Notes under the pieces: generated by a model
Databases searched by the model: none
What the model was told of the DNA's origin: nothing
What the model saw: only the letters and a program-made list of their open reading frames with translations
Made by a program: the position numbers and the translations under genes
NCBI GenBank assembly: GCA_945883285.1
Contig: CAMCXH010000004.1
Span: forward strand, 1 to 49,351
Direction: 5' to 3'
Length of the DNA stretch: 49,351 bases
Source of the DNA: Bordetella parapertussis
GTDB taxonomy: Bacteria > Pseudomonadota > Gammaproteobacteria > Burkholderiales > Burkholderiaceae_E
Shown: piece by piece, positions 34,686 to 42,832 of the stretch
How the letters are laid out: the number at the start of each line of letters is the position of its first letter
Position numbering within the stretch: the first letter of the stretch is position 1

Positions 34686-36311
34686 CTATCGCGCAACGTG
34701 AATACCCTCACGCTCGCGATCCCAGAGCGCGCTTCGGCGCTCTAGCGCGTCCTGCTTGAGCTTGTACTTCTCGATTTTCTCGGTCGCGGTCTTGGGCAGT
34801 TCGGCGATGAACTCAACGAAGCGCGGCACCATGTAGTAGTTCATGTGCTCGGCGGCGAAGTGCACCACCTCGGCATGGGTCATGGACATACCGGCATTGA
34901 GCACCACATAGACCATCACCTCGTCTTCGCTCATCTCGGACGGCACCGGCACCGCGGCCACCTCGAGAATGGCCGGATGCCGCGACAGGATCAGTTCGAC
35001 CTCATAGGCCGAGATGTTCTCGCCGCGTCGCCGGATGGCTTCCTTCTTTCGATCGATGAAGTAGAGATAGCCGTCGGCATCAAGATAGCCCCGATCGCCA
35101 GTACAGAACCAGCCTTCGACGAAGGCGCCCGCGGTCGCCTCAGGCATCTTGTAGTAGCCGTTCATCATCGAGCCTTCATGGCGGGGGCGCATCCGGATTT
35201 CACCCACTTCGCCGGGCTCCATGATGCGGCCGTCATCATCAACAATCTGCAGGTCCGACGCGCCCCTGGCCGAGCCTGCCGAGCCGGCCTTGTCGGGTCG
35301 GTCGTCGGGCACAAACGTGGTCACCGCATAGTTTTCCGACATCGCAAACAGCGAGGTGACCGCCACCCCATACCGGCTATTCAGTTCGGCGTAGAGCGCC
35401 TGCTGCATCGGGACCGCCATGATCTGACGCAGGGCATGGTCGCGATCAGCCGGGCCCTTGGGCAGCTGCAGCAGGATATTGGTCATAGCGCCCAGCGAAT
35501 TGAACTGGGTCGCGCCACAGGCGCGGATTTCATCCCAGAACCGGGTCGCCGAAAACCTCGGCGACAGCGCAAAGCTGGCTTCGGCCCACAGCGCCGCGGT
35601 GCAGGAGTACCACAGCGCATTCACATGAAAAAGCGGCAGGCAGGCATAAATCACATCATCGGATCGATAGCGGTAGTCGGTGCTGATCGAACGCCCTACC
35701 CCCAGCCCCTGCGAATGCGGACACAGCACGCCCTTGGATGGGCCGGTGGTGCCCGAGGTGTAGACGATCAGATGGGCGTCGTCGGGGCGTACATGGTCAA
35801 GCGGCGGCGCGGTGTCATTGTCGGATTCGAAGGCCTGCAGCGACAGCACCTGCGCGGCCGACCCGACGGCCACCGGCAGCTCGCTCGGTATCGGGCCCAT
35901 GAACACATAGGTGCCGAGCTCGGGCAGTGCGCCGGCAACCGCCGAAATGCGATCAGCCCACTCGCTGTCGGCGATCAGCATCTTCGAATCGGACTGGCGG
36001 ATGAAATAGGCCAGCATGTCGCCCTTGGCGGCGGTGTTCAGTGGCACCGCCACTGCACCGAGCTTGCCAAGGCCCCACACCACCCATAAAAACTCGGGGC
36101 AATTCGGAAGCAGTACCGCGACATGATCGCCATGACCGATGCCATGAGCGGCGAATCCGTTGGCATAGCGATTGGTGATCGCTTCGAGCTCGGCGTAGGT
36201 GTAGCGCTGGCCTTGCCAGAGCAAAAAAGGACGGTCGGGGATGCGCCTTGCCTTGTCGGCGAGGATTCGGCCGATCGTGCGTTCACTGACAGGATAGTCA
36301 GGAAACGCCAT
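34686..36311 (-). CDS. AMP-forming CoA ligase, CaiC-like
   Basis: 541-residue ANL ligase. P-loop VYTSGTTGPSKGVLCPH, LFAMSENYAVT in the adenylate region, GYYKMPEATAGAFVEGWFCTGDRGYLDADGYLYFIDRKKEAIRRRGENISAYEVE in the hinge. The A10 region reads TATEKIEKYKLK, like crotonobetaine/carnitine CoA ligases. The start at 36311 (MAFPDYPVSERTIG) has AGGGA upstream; a start at 36359 would overlap the 69-aa gene. Nine bp upstream of the thiolase-like gene. Activates an acid to CoA for the aldolase/thiolase module downstream. Confidence 0.9.
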   Translation of the reverse strand: MAFPDYPVSERTIGRILADKARRIPDRPFLLWQGQRYTYAELEAITNRYANGFAAHGIGHGDHVAVLLPNCPEFLWVVWGLGKLGAVAVPLNTAAKGDMLAYFIRQSDSKMLIADSEWADRISAVAGALPELGTYVFMGPIPSELPVAVGSAAQVLSLQAFESDNDTAPPLDHVRPDDAHLIVYTSGTTGPSKGVLCPHSQGLGVGRSISTDYRYRSDDVIYACLPLFHVNALWYSCTAALWAEASFALSPRFSATRFWDEIRACGATQFNSLGAMTNILLQLPKGPADRDHALRQIMAVPMQQALYAELNSRYGVAVTSLFAMSENYAVTTFVPDDRPDKAGSAGSARGASDLQIVDDDGRIMEPGEVGEIRMRPRHEGSMMNGYYKMPEATAGAFVEGWFCTGDRGYLDADGYLYFIDRKKEAIRRRGENISAYEVELILSRHPAILEVAAVPVPSEMSEDEVMVYVVLNAGMSMTHAEVVHFAAEHMNYYMVPRFVEFIAELPKTATEKIEKYKLKQDALERRSALWDREREGIHVAR

Positions 36312-36336
36312 TCGACCGATCCCTGCCTGGGAAAGA

Positions 36337-36546
36337 TCAGAGCTTGGCGAGCGCGGCATCGACCTCGGCCAGCAGTGCGTCGGTGATTTTGCCGCCGGAA
36401 AAGCCGGCCACCATCTTCAGCGACATGCCGCGGGCCATGTCGATCTGCGGATTGGTCGCCAGTTGCGGCATGATCTTGTCGAGCACGGCGCGCGGGCCAG
36501 GATTGTCGAGCAGGTCGCCCACGGTTGATTCGATGCTGAAAGCCAT
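36337..36546 (-). CDS. Small helical protein of unknown function (69 aa)
   Basis: ATG at 36546 with AAAGGAC upstream. The sequence is almost entirely predicted helix: TVGDLLDNPGPRAVLDKIMP, then a Pro/Asn turn, MARGMSLKMVAGF and a terminal helix LLAEVDAALAKL. Similar domains (DLL..P.A..VL....P, ...MA.GMSL) occur, in my recollection, as stand-alone small proteins or at the ends of larger enzymes, but I cannot name the family. No Cys, no signal peptide, no membrane span. It is the first gene of the CaiC-like ligase operon (25 bp gap) and divergent from phoD. Could be an accessory or acyl-binding helical bundle; function not assigned. Confidence 0.75.
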   Translation of the reverse strand: MAFSIESTVGDLLDNPGPRAVLDKIMPQLATNPQIDMARGMSLKMVAGFSGGKITDALLAEVDAALAKL

Positions 36547-36670
36547 TGTCGGTGTCCTTTGAATGAGGGTTGGTGAAGCCACCGTGATGATACCCATGCC
36601 CGCTGCCGGCCTGCTTGTCTGAAGGCCGATCAGCGTCCACCCGACCGCCTGCGCCAGGATTATTTCTTTC

Positions 36671-38236
36671 GTGAAACCGATTTCGTCACGTCGCCGCTGG
36701 ATGGCACAAACCCTCGGCCTGGCTGGCAGCACATTCGCGCTGGCCCCTGCCTCGGCGAGCACCTCTGCAGCCGACACCAAGACCCCCTTCACCTCAGACC
36801 CCTTCACCCTCGGCGTGGCCAGCGGCTGGCCGAATGATCAAGGTGCGGTGATCTGGACGCGACTCGCCCCGCAGCCGATGCAGGACAACGCCGGGCTCGA
36901 CCCGCTACCCATCACGGTTCGCTGGGAACTCACCGAAGAAGGCGCAACATCGCCGGTGCAAAGCGGGGCGGTCGACGCATTGCCCCAGTGGGCGCATTCG
37001 GTGCGGGTCGAGCTCAAGGGATTGAAACCCCATCGCATCTATCGCTACCGCTTCATGTGCGGCGGCGCGGTCAGCCCGCAGGGTCGATTTCGCACCGCAC
37101 CGGCTGCCGACCAGGCTCAGAGTCTTCGACTGGTCTTTGCCTCGTGCCAGCAATACGAGCAGGGCTTCTTTGGTGCATGGCGACATGCGGTCGCCGATTC
37201 GCCCGATCTGGTGGCCTTCCTGGGCGACTACATCTACGAGTCGTCCTGGGGCCGCAACCATGTTCGCAAGCACGATGCCGGCGTGCCGCAAACCCTCGAT
37301 GCCTATCGCCGGCGTCATGCGCTCTATCGCGGCGACCCCGACCTGCAGGCAGCGCACGCTGCCTGCGCCTGGCTGCCCACCTGGGACGACCATGAGGTCG
37401 AGAACGATTACGCCAACGAGCTGTCCGAACGCGGCACCCCATCCGATCGCTTCCTGCTGCGCAGGGCCGCGGCCTACCAGGCCTATTTCGAGCATATGCC
37501 CCTGCCCTGGTCGATGGCCCCCAAGGGCTCGTCGATGCCGATCTTCGGCACCCTCGACTGGGGCTCGATGGTCAGACTCCACCTGATCGACATCCGCCAG
37601 TACCGCTCGCCGCAGGCCTGCTCGGCGCCGGGGTTTGCCGGATCACGTGTGGTCGGCAACGACTGCCTCGCGCTTGCCGACCCGAACCGCACCCTGCTGG
37701 GCGCCGAACAGGAAGCCTGGCTCACGCGCGCCTTCGTCAGCAGCAAGGCGCGCTGGAATCTGCTGGCGCAGCAAACCCTCATCTCGCGCGCCGACACGAA
37801 ACCCGGCCCCGAGCAGGCCTGGTGGACCGACGGCTGGGACGGCTATCCGCTGGCAAGACGGCGAATGCTCGAGATGATTCGCGGCAGTGGCGCCGCCAAC
37901 CCGATCGCGCTCGGAGGCGACGTCCACATCTTCTATGCCGGCGAGTTGCATGAGGACCCCGACCGCCCGGGCGACAAGCCCGCCATGGTCGAGTTCGTCG
38001 GCGGCTCGATCACCTCGCAGGCCCGGGCCCAGAGCCGCATCGACAGCATGCTGGCCGAGAACCCCCAGCTGAAATACGGCGAGGGCCGCTTTCGCGGCTA
38101 TGGCCTGATCCAGATCGACTCGGGTCGGGCGCGGGTCACGATGCGTGGCATCGACGACCCGACCCGGGCCGACACCGGTGTGCGGGATCTGCGCAGCTTT
38201 GATGTCCGCGACGGCATCGGGCGGCTCGAAGGCTAA
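36671..38236 (+). CDS. phoD: PhoD-family alkaline phosphatase/phosphodiesterase, Tat-exported
   Basis: 521-residue secreted phosphatase. GTG start, then a twin-arginine signal SSRRRWMAQTLGLAGS ending near APASAS. The N-terminal PhoD domain follows (FTLGVASGWPNDQGAVIWTRL). The metallophosphatase core has FASCQQYEQGFFGAW, VAFLGDYIYESSW, LPTWDDHEVENDYAN and ALGGDVHIFYAGE, supplying Asp, Cys and His ligands for the Ca/Fe site. Releases phosphate from mono- or diesters in the periplasm. No Pho box was identified. Not obviously linked to the CoA genes around it. Confidence 0.93.
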   Translation: MKPISSRRRWMAQTLGLAGSTFALAPASASTSAADTKTPFTSDPFTLGVASGWPNDQGAVIWTRLAPQPMQDNAGLDPLPITVRWELTEEGATSPVQSGAVDALPQWAHSVRVELKGLKPHRIYRYRFMCGGAVSPQGRFRTAPAADQAQSLRLVFASCQQYEQGFFGAWRHAVADSPDLVAFLGDYIYESSWGRNHVRKHDAGVPQTLDAYRRRHALYRGDPDLQAAHAACAWLPTWDDHEVENDYANELSERGTPSDRFLLRRAAAYQAYFEHMPLPWSMAPKGSSMPIFGTLDWGSMVRLHLIDIRQYRSPQACSAPGFAGSRVVGNDCLALADPNRTLLGAEQEAWLTRAFVSSKARWNLLAQQTLISRADTKPGPEQAWWTDGWDGYPLARRRMLEMIRGSGAANPIALGGDVHIFYAGELHEDPDRPGDKPAMVEFVGGSITSQARAQSRIDSMLAENPQLKYGEGRFRGYGLIQIDSGRARVTMRGIDDPTRADTGVRDLRSFDVRDGIGRLEG

Positions 38237-38336
38237 GGGGGTTTTCAATGAGGGGTGTTCCGACTTTCCCTGCGCGTCCGAGCGCTGCCTCGACGCATGG
38301 GCCATGATGCGCGACGGGCTTGCCACAGGACACCTC

Positions 38337-39494
38337 ATGAAATTCAGCTTTTCATCCGAACAGGAAGAATTCCGGGCGGCAGTGCGCCGCTTTCTTGCCG
38401 ATCGCTCGCCGACCAAGGAAGTCCGCCGTCTGATGGAGACCGAATCGGGCTTCGATCGCGACGCCTGGAGGGCGCTCAACAGCGAACTCGGCTTATGCGC
38501 GGTGCGCATCCCCGAATCAATGGGCGGCCACGGCTTCGGCTTTGGCGAGCACTGCATCGTGCTCGAAGAAATGGGCCGCGCCCTGCTGTGCGCACCCTAC
38601 TTCGCGTCCACCGTGCTGGGCGCCGGCGCCATCCTCAATGCCGGCACACCGATGCAGCAGCAGGCGCTTCTCCCCGGGATCGCCTCGGGCGAAACCATTG
38701 CCACCCTGGCAAGCACCGAAGACAGCGGCTCCTGGGACGCCGCCGCCACAACGCTCACCGCCACCCAGTCGGGCAACCGCTGGCAGCTCGACGGCCACAA
38801 GCGCTTCGTGCTCGATGGCCACAGCGCCGACCTGATCGTGGTGCTGGCCCGAGCCCCCGGCACATCGGGCAACGACGGCCTGTCGCTCTTTACCGTTCAG
38901 GGCACGGCATCAGGGCTGTCGCGCCGCGCGCTCACCACGCTCGACCCGACCCGCAAGCTTGCGCACCTCACCTTCAGCAATGTCGAGGCTCAGTTGCTCG
39001 GCGAGGAAGGCAAGGGTGCTGCCCCCTTTGAAAAAACCATGATCGAAGCCGCGATCTGCCTGGCCAACGAGATGGTCGGCGGTGCGGCGCGCCTTCGCGA
39101 AGACGCGCTGGCCTACGCGATGATGCGCATGCAGTTCGGCCGCGTGATCGGCGCCTTCCAGTCGATGAAGCACAAGCAGGCCGATATGCTGCTGGAGGTC
39201 GAGCTCGCCAAATCGGCGGCCTATTTCGCAGCCGCCGCGCTCGATGAGCAGGATGCCGACATCGCGGTCACCGCATCGCTCACCAAGGCCTGCGCGAGCG
39301 ACACCTATCTGCAGACCGCCATCCACGCCATCCAGATTCATGGCGGCATCGGCTTTACCTGGGACAACGACACGCACCTGTGGTTCAAGCGGGCCAAGAG
39401 TTCGGAGGCGCTGTTCGGCGATGCCCATCTGCACCGCGAACGCATGATGGCGCAGATGGCCGCGCTCACCCCTGCCAGCAACGTTGCCGCCTGA
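38337..39494 (+). CDS. Acyl-CoA dehydrogenase, subunit lacking GTxEIQ Glu
   Basis: 385-residue acyl-CoA dehydrogenase fold protein starting MKFSFSSEQEEFRAAVRRFL. It has IPESMGGHGFGFGEH, STEDSGSWDAA and the C-terminal IHGGIGFTWDNDTHLWFKRAKSSEALFG. The usual catalytic GTNEIQ segment is absent at the end of this chain. The next gene, 13 bp downstream, is a full dehydrogenase with GGTDEIQ. In mycobacterial steroid degradation, adjacent fadE genes of this type form alpha2-beta2 enzymes in which only one subunit carries the catalytic Glu. By analogy this is probably the partner subunit. Upstream in-frame start at 38145 would overlap phoD and is rejected. Confidence 0.88.
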   Translation: MKFSFSSEQEEFRAAVRRFLADRSPTKEVRRLMETESGFDRDAWRALNSELGLCAVRIPESMGGHGFGFGEHCIVLEEMGRALLCAPYFASTVLGAGAILNAGTPMQQQALLPGIASGETIATLASTEDSGSWDAAATTLTATQSGNRWQLDGHKRFVLDGHSADLIVVLARAPGTSGNDGLSLFTVQGTASGLSRRALTTLDPTRKLAHLTFSNVEAQLLGEEGKGAAPFEKTMIEAAICLANEMVGGAARLREDALAYAMMRMQFGRVIGAFQSMKHKQADMLLEVELAKSAAYFAAAALDEQDADIAVTASLTKACASDTYLQTAIHAIQIHGGIGFTWDNDTHLWFKRAKSSEALFGDAHLHRERMMAQMAALTPASNVAA

Positions 39495-39507
39495 GGAGAC
39501 ACCAGAC

Positions 39508-40767
39508 ATGACCGAACAGACAGAATCCTCCGTGCGCGCCGAAGTGCGTGGCTGGCTCGAAGCCAACTGGAACCCCGACAGCGGCCTGGTCGAATGGCGC
39601 AACAAGCTGATGGACGCCGGCTGGGGCACGCCACACTGGCCGACCGAGTGGTATGGCCGCAACCTGCCGGTCGGGCTGCAGCCGATCGTCGAAGAAGAGT
39701 TCAAGCGCATCGGTGCGGTGGGCGTGGCCCGGGTCGGCATTCGCGTGCTGGCGGCCGCGACCATTCTCGCGCATGGCACCGACGAGCAGAAAAAACGTTT
39801 TTTGCGACCCAGCATGACCGGCGAAGAAGCCTGGTGCCAGCTCTTCAGTGAACCCGGCAGCGGGTCGGACGCCGCCGGTGCGGTCACCCGCGCCGATCGC
39901 AAGGGCGACCACTACATCATCAACGGCCAGAAACTCTGGACCTCGGGCGCGCAGAAAGCCGACTTCGCTCTGCTGCTGGCACGCACCGACTGGGACAAGA
40001 CCAAGCATGCCGGCCTGTCCTTTTTCATCATCGACATGCACCAGCCCGGCGTCACGGTTCAGCCGCTCAAGCAAATGAACGGGCACGCCACCTTCAACCA
40101 GGTCTTCATCACCGACGCGACCGTGCCTGCCAACTGGCTGGTGGCCGGCGAAGGCAAGGGCTGGGCGGTTGCCACCACCACGCTGATGCACGAGCGGCGC
40201 GCCGCCGATTCGCTGCGCTCCTGGGGTGCAGCGAAATCAGATCGCCCGGGTCGCATCTATGACGAGGAGCGCGCCGAAGCCGAAATCGCGCTCGCGCCCT
40301 ACAAGTGGTATCCCAATCGCGCAGGCCGGATCGATCTGATCATTCCGCGGGCGAAAGAAACCGGCAAGCTTGATGACCCGGCGGTACGCCAGGAGATCGC
40401 CCGTCTGCTGACCCTGTCGAAAACCGCCGAATGGACCGCGCGCCGTGCGCGCAGCGCGCAGGAACAGGGCCGACCGCAAGGCCCCGAAGGCTCGCTCGGC
40501 AAACTCGCCGCGAGCCATATCGCGCGCGCTGCGGCTCGGGTGCATACCCTGCTGAGTGGTGCCGACTCCCTGCTGGCCGGGGCTGATGGCCCGCACGAGG
40601 GCACGATCGCCGAAATCCTGATCTCGGTGCCGGCCACCTCGATCGCCGGCGGCACCGACGAAATCCAGCGCAACATCATTGCCGAGCGAGTGCTCGGCAT
40701 GCCAAAGGAGCCAAGCATCGACAGCGACAAACCGTATCGCGACGTGCCGCGAAATGGCGCGGGATGA
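39508..40767 (+). CDS. Acyl-CoA dehydrogenase, catalytic subunit
   Basis: 419-residue acyl-CoA dehydrogenase. FSEPGSGSDAAGAVTRA, INGQKLWTSGAQKAD and the C-terminal SIAGGTDEIQRNIIAERVLGMPKE carry the FAD and substrate motifs, with Glu385 as catalytic base. The start at 39508 follows GAGGAG by ten bases. The stretch 230-300 contains an inserted segment (YDEERAEAEIALAPYKWYPNRAGR) often seen in FadE proteins acting on bulky substrates. It probably forms a heteromer with the preceding gene product. Confidence 0.9.
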   Translation: MTEQTESSVRAEVRGWLEANWNPDSGLVEWRNKLMDAGWGTPHWPTEWYGRNLPVGLQPIVEEEFKRIGAVGVARVGIRVLAAATILAHGTDEQKKRFLRPSMTGEEAWCQLFSEPGSGSDAAGAVTRADRKGDHYIINGQKLWTSGAQKADFALLLARTDWDKTKHAGLSFFIIDMHQPGVTVQPLKQMNGHATFNQVFITDATVPANWLVAGEGKGWAVATTTLMHERRAADSLRSWGAAKSDRPGRIYDEERAEAEIALAPYKWYPNRAGRIDLIIPRAKETGKLDDPAVRQEIARLLTLSKTAEWTARRARSAQEQGRPQGPEGSLGKLAASHIARAAARVHTLLSGADSLLAGADGPHEGTIAEILISVPATSIAGGTDEIQRNIIAERVLGMPKEPSIDSDKPYRDVPRNGAG

Positions 40768-40806
40768 GTCAGGCCACGCCGTTGCGCGGGAACGTCATTT
40801 GATCAC

Positions 40807-40835
40807 TTGACCGCATCTCAATTGAGATACATTAT
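40807..40835 (+). promoter_or_regulatory. Promoter with palindromic operator of toxin-antitoxin module
   Basis: TTGACC (40807-40812), 17-bp spacer, CATTAT (40830-40835). The spacer contains the perfect 14-bp palindrome ATCTCAATTGAGAT (40815-40828), ideal for binding by the ribbon-helix-helix antitoxin and its toxin complex. TAC-N6-GTA follows at 40828-40839. Confidence 0.7.
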
Positions 40836-40857
40836 TGTAGAAATGGAGGATCTGAGC

Positions 40858-41136
40858 ATGGCGCATTCCTCGATGTTGCACGTCCGGGTGGACGACGAAA
40901 TCAAGACGCAAGCCAGCGAGGCATTGGCAGCCATGGGGCTGTCTTTGTCAGATGCGGTACGCATTCTGCTCAAGCGCGTGGTGACCGACCAGGCCTTCCC
41001 CTTGGAGTTGAAGGTGCCCAACGCCCAGACTCGGGCAGCGATGGAAGAGGCCCGCGCCATTGCCAAATCACACACGGCGCGTTTTGAGTCGACCGAGGCC
41101 CTGATCGATGACCTCGAAAAAGCCCGCCGCCAGTAA
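40858..41136 (+). CDS. RelB/DinJ-family antitoxin
   Basis: 92-residue protein starting MAHSSMLHVRVDDEIKTQASEALAAMGLSLSDAVRILL, a ribbon-helix-helix DNA-binding domain of the RelB/DinJ type. The C-terminal half is predicted to wrap the toxin. ATG at 40858 is chosen for GGAGG nine bases upstream; ATG 40843 is possible. It overlaps the toxin gene by 29 bases. Expected to neutralise the YafQ-like RNase and repress its own promoter through the palindrome upstream. Confidence 0.9.
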   Translation: MAHSSMLHVRVDDEIKTQASEALAAMGLSLSDAVRILLKRVVTDQAFPLELKVPNAQTRAAMEEARAIAKSHTARFESTEALIDDLEKARRQ

Positions 41137-41428
41137 GCGGACCACACCACCCACGGCCAGCGATTACACCAAAACCTTCCTCAAAGACTGGGATCGGCTC
41201 TCGCATTCGGGTCGCTACGACCTTAAACGCCTGAAAGAGGCGATGCTGCTGCTCATTGGCAACGATGCGTCGCTGGGGCCTGAATGGCTTGACCACCCGC
41301 TCAAGGGTGATTGGGACGACCACCGCGAATGTCATATCGGTGGCGACTTCCTGCTGATCTACCGATTAGAGGGCAGCACCATCATCTTCGTTCGTGCCGG
41401 CAGCCACTCCGACCTGTTTGAGGATTGA
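41108..41428 (+). CDS. YafQ-family mRNA interferase toxin
   Basis: 106-residue RelE-superfamily RNase. The catalytic region carries HPLKGDWDDHRECHIGGDFLLIYR, with candidate His63, His76 and Asp80, and the end motif GSHSDLFED supplies His100 and Phe104, matching the residues needed in E. coli YafQ. YafQ cuts ribosome-bound mRNA. The first 15 residues are an extra basic tail. The gene overlaps the antitoxin by 29 bases, so translation is coupled. The kynureninase gene follows closely downstream. Confidence 0.9.
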   Translation: MTSKKPAASKRTTPPTASDYTKTFLKDWDRLSHSGRYDLKRLKEAMLLLIGNDASLGPEWLDHPLKGDWDDHRECHIGGDFLLIYRLEGSTIIFVRAGSHSDLFED

Positions 41429-41538
41429 GCCGTGGTGCTTGGATCATTTCCCAACTTTATCCATGCGACTCGCCAGCACTGGGAGTCCATCACTGCCGCA
41501 GAGATCGCAGCGATCGGGATTCAGCGACGGCGAAGGCT

Positions 41539-42822
41539 GTGCCGCTGACGCCTCGCACCCTTAACAACTGCGAAGCCCTCGACGGCCAGGACCCGCTCGC
41601 CGGGCTGCGGGCGCAGTTTTCGCTGCCCGAGGGCGTCGTCTACCTCGACGGCAATTCGCTCGGACCGCTGCCGGTGGCCACCCCCGGGCGGATCGCACAG
41701 ACGCTGAACGAAGAATGGGGCAAGGGCCTGATCACCAGCTGGAACACCGCTGGCTGGCTTGATCTGCCGCAGCAGGTCGGCGACAAGATCGCGCGTCTGA
41801 TCGGCGCGCACCCCGGCGAGGTGGTGGCCGCCGACAGCACCTCGATCAATCTTTACAAGATCCTCAGTGCAGCGCTGAACATCGCCGCGGATGATCCGCG
41901 CCGAACCGCGATCGTGAGCGAACGCGGCAATTTCCCGACCGACCTCTATATCGCGCAGTCGCTGTGCCGGGATCGCGGGCTGACGCTGCGCCTGGTCGAA
42001 CATGATGAGCTGGACGCGGCATTGCGCGACGATGTCGCTGTGCTGATGCTCACCCATGTCGATTACCGGACCGGCACGATGCACGATATGGCCGCCGTGT
42101 GCGCCCAGGCTCATGAAGCCGGCATGCTGACCGTCTGGGATCTGGCCCACAGCGCCGGCGCGGTGCCGGTCGACCTGCATGCGGCGGGGGCCGACTTTGC
42201 GGTCGGTTGCGGCTACAAGTACCTCAATGGCGGCCCCGGCGCCCCGGCCTTTTTGTGGATGCATCCGCGTCATGCCGATCGCATCAGGCAGCCGCTGACC
42301 GGCTGGTGGGGCCATGCAGCACCCTTTGCGTTCACGACCGATTACATCCCTGCTGCCGGCGTCAATGGATTTCAGAGCGGCACGCCGTCGATCCTGGGCC
42401 TTGCCGCACTCGATTGCGGACTCGACACCCTGCTCGCCGCCGAAGGCCTCGGCGGCATGGTGGCATTACGGCGCAAATCGCTCGCGCTGACCTCGCTCTT
42501 CATGGCCCTCGTGCAGGACCGGCTGCAGGGCCACGGCTTTGCGATCGCCACGCCCGCCGATGAGACACGGCGCGGATCGCAGGTCAGCCTGACGCGCGCA
42601 GAAGGCGCCTGGGCCATCGTGCAGGCCCTGATCGAGCGCGGTGTGATCGGCGACTTTCGCGCCGGCGACGGCAAGCATCAGCAAGACATCCTGCGATTCG
42701 GATTTGCCCCGCTCTACACCGGTCATGCCGATGTCTGGCAGGCGGTCGATCAGCTGCATCAGGTGATGCAAAGCGGCCAGTGGCGCGAGGCGCGTTTTGC
42801 CCAGCGCCATGCGGTGACCTGA
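41539..42822 (+). CDS. kynU: Kynureninase
   Basis: 427-residue PLP enzyme that cleaves kynurenine to anthranilate and alanine. Landmarks: VYLDGNSLGPLP near residue 34, ITSWNTAGWLDLPQQVGDKIA, VWDLAHSAGAVP with Asp201 and His204, and the PLP Lys227 in VGCGYKYLNGGPGAPAF. The GTG at 41539 gives a protein close to the usual 416 residues, but its spacing to GAAGG is only two bases; the frame is open back to TTG 41425, so the true start is uncertain. No kynA or kynB lies nearby, so the tryptophan pathway is otherwise encoded elsewhere. Convergent with the GMC partner gene. Confidence 0.92.
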   Translation: MPLTPRTLNNCEALDGQDPLAGLRAQFSLPEGVVYLDGNSLGPLPVATPGRIAQTLNEEWGKGLITSWNTAGWLDLPQQVGDKIARLIGAHPGEVVAADSTSINLYKILSAALNIAADDPRRTAIVSERGNFPTDLYIAQSLCRDRGLTLRLVEHDELDAALRDDVAVLMLTHVDYRTGTMHDMAAVCAQAHEAGMLTVWDLAHSAGAVPVDLHAAGADFAVGCGYKYLNGGPGAPAFLWMHPRHADRIRQPLTGWWGHAAPFAFTTDYIPAAGVNGFQSGTPSILGLAALDCGLDTLLAAEGLGGMVALRRKSLALTSLFMALVQDRLQGHGFAIATPADETRRGSQVSLTRAEGAWAIVQALIERGVIGDFRAGDGKHQQDILRFGFAPLYTGHADVWQAVDQLHQVMQSGQWREARFAQRHAVT

Positions 42823-42832
42823 GTCGAACTGA

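Noticed and set aside
41432-41548. 39-codon GTG-started frame between the toxin and kynU (VVLGSFPNFIHATRQHW...)
   Set aside because: Looks protein-like and might be a relic, but it is too short, overlaps the kynU start in another frame and matches no family I can name.
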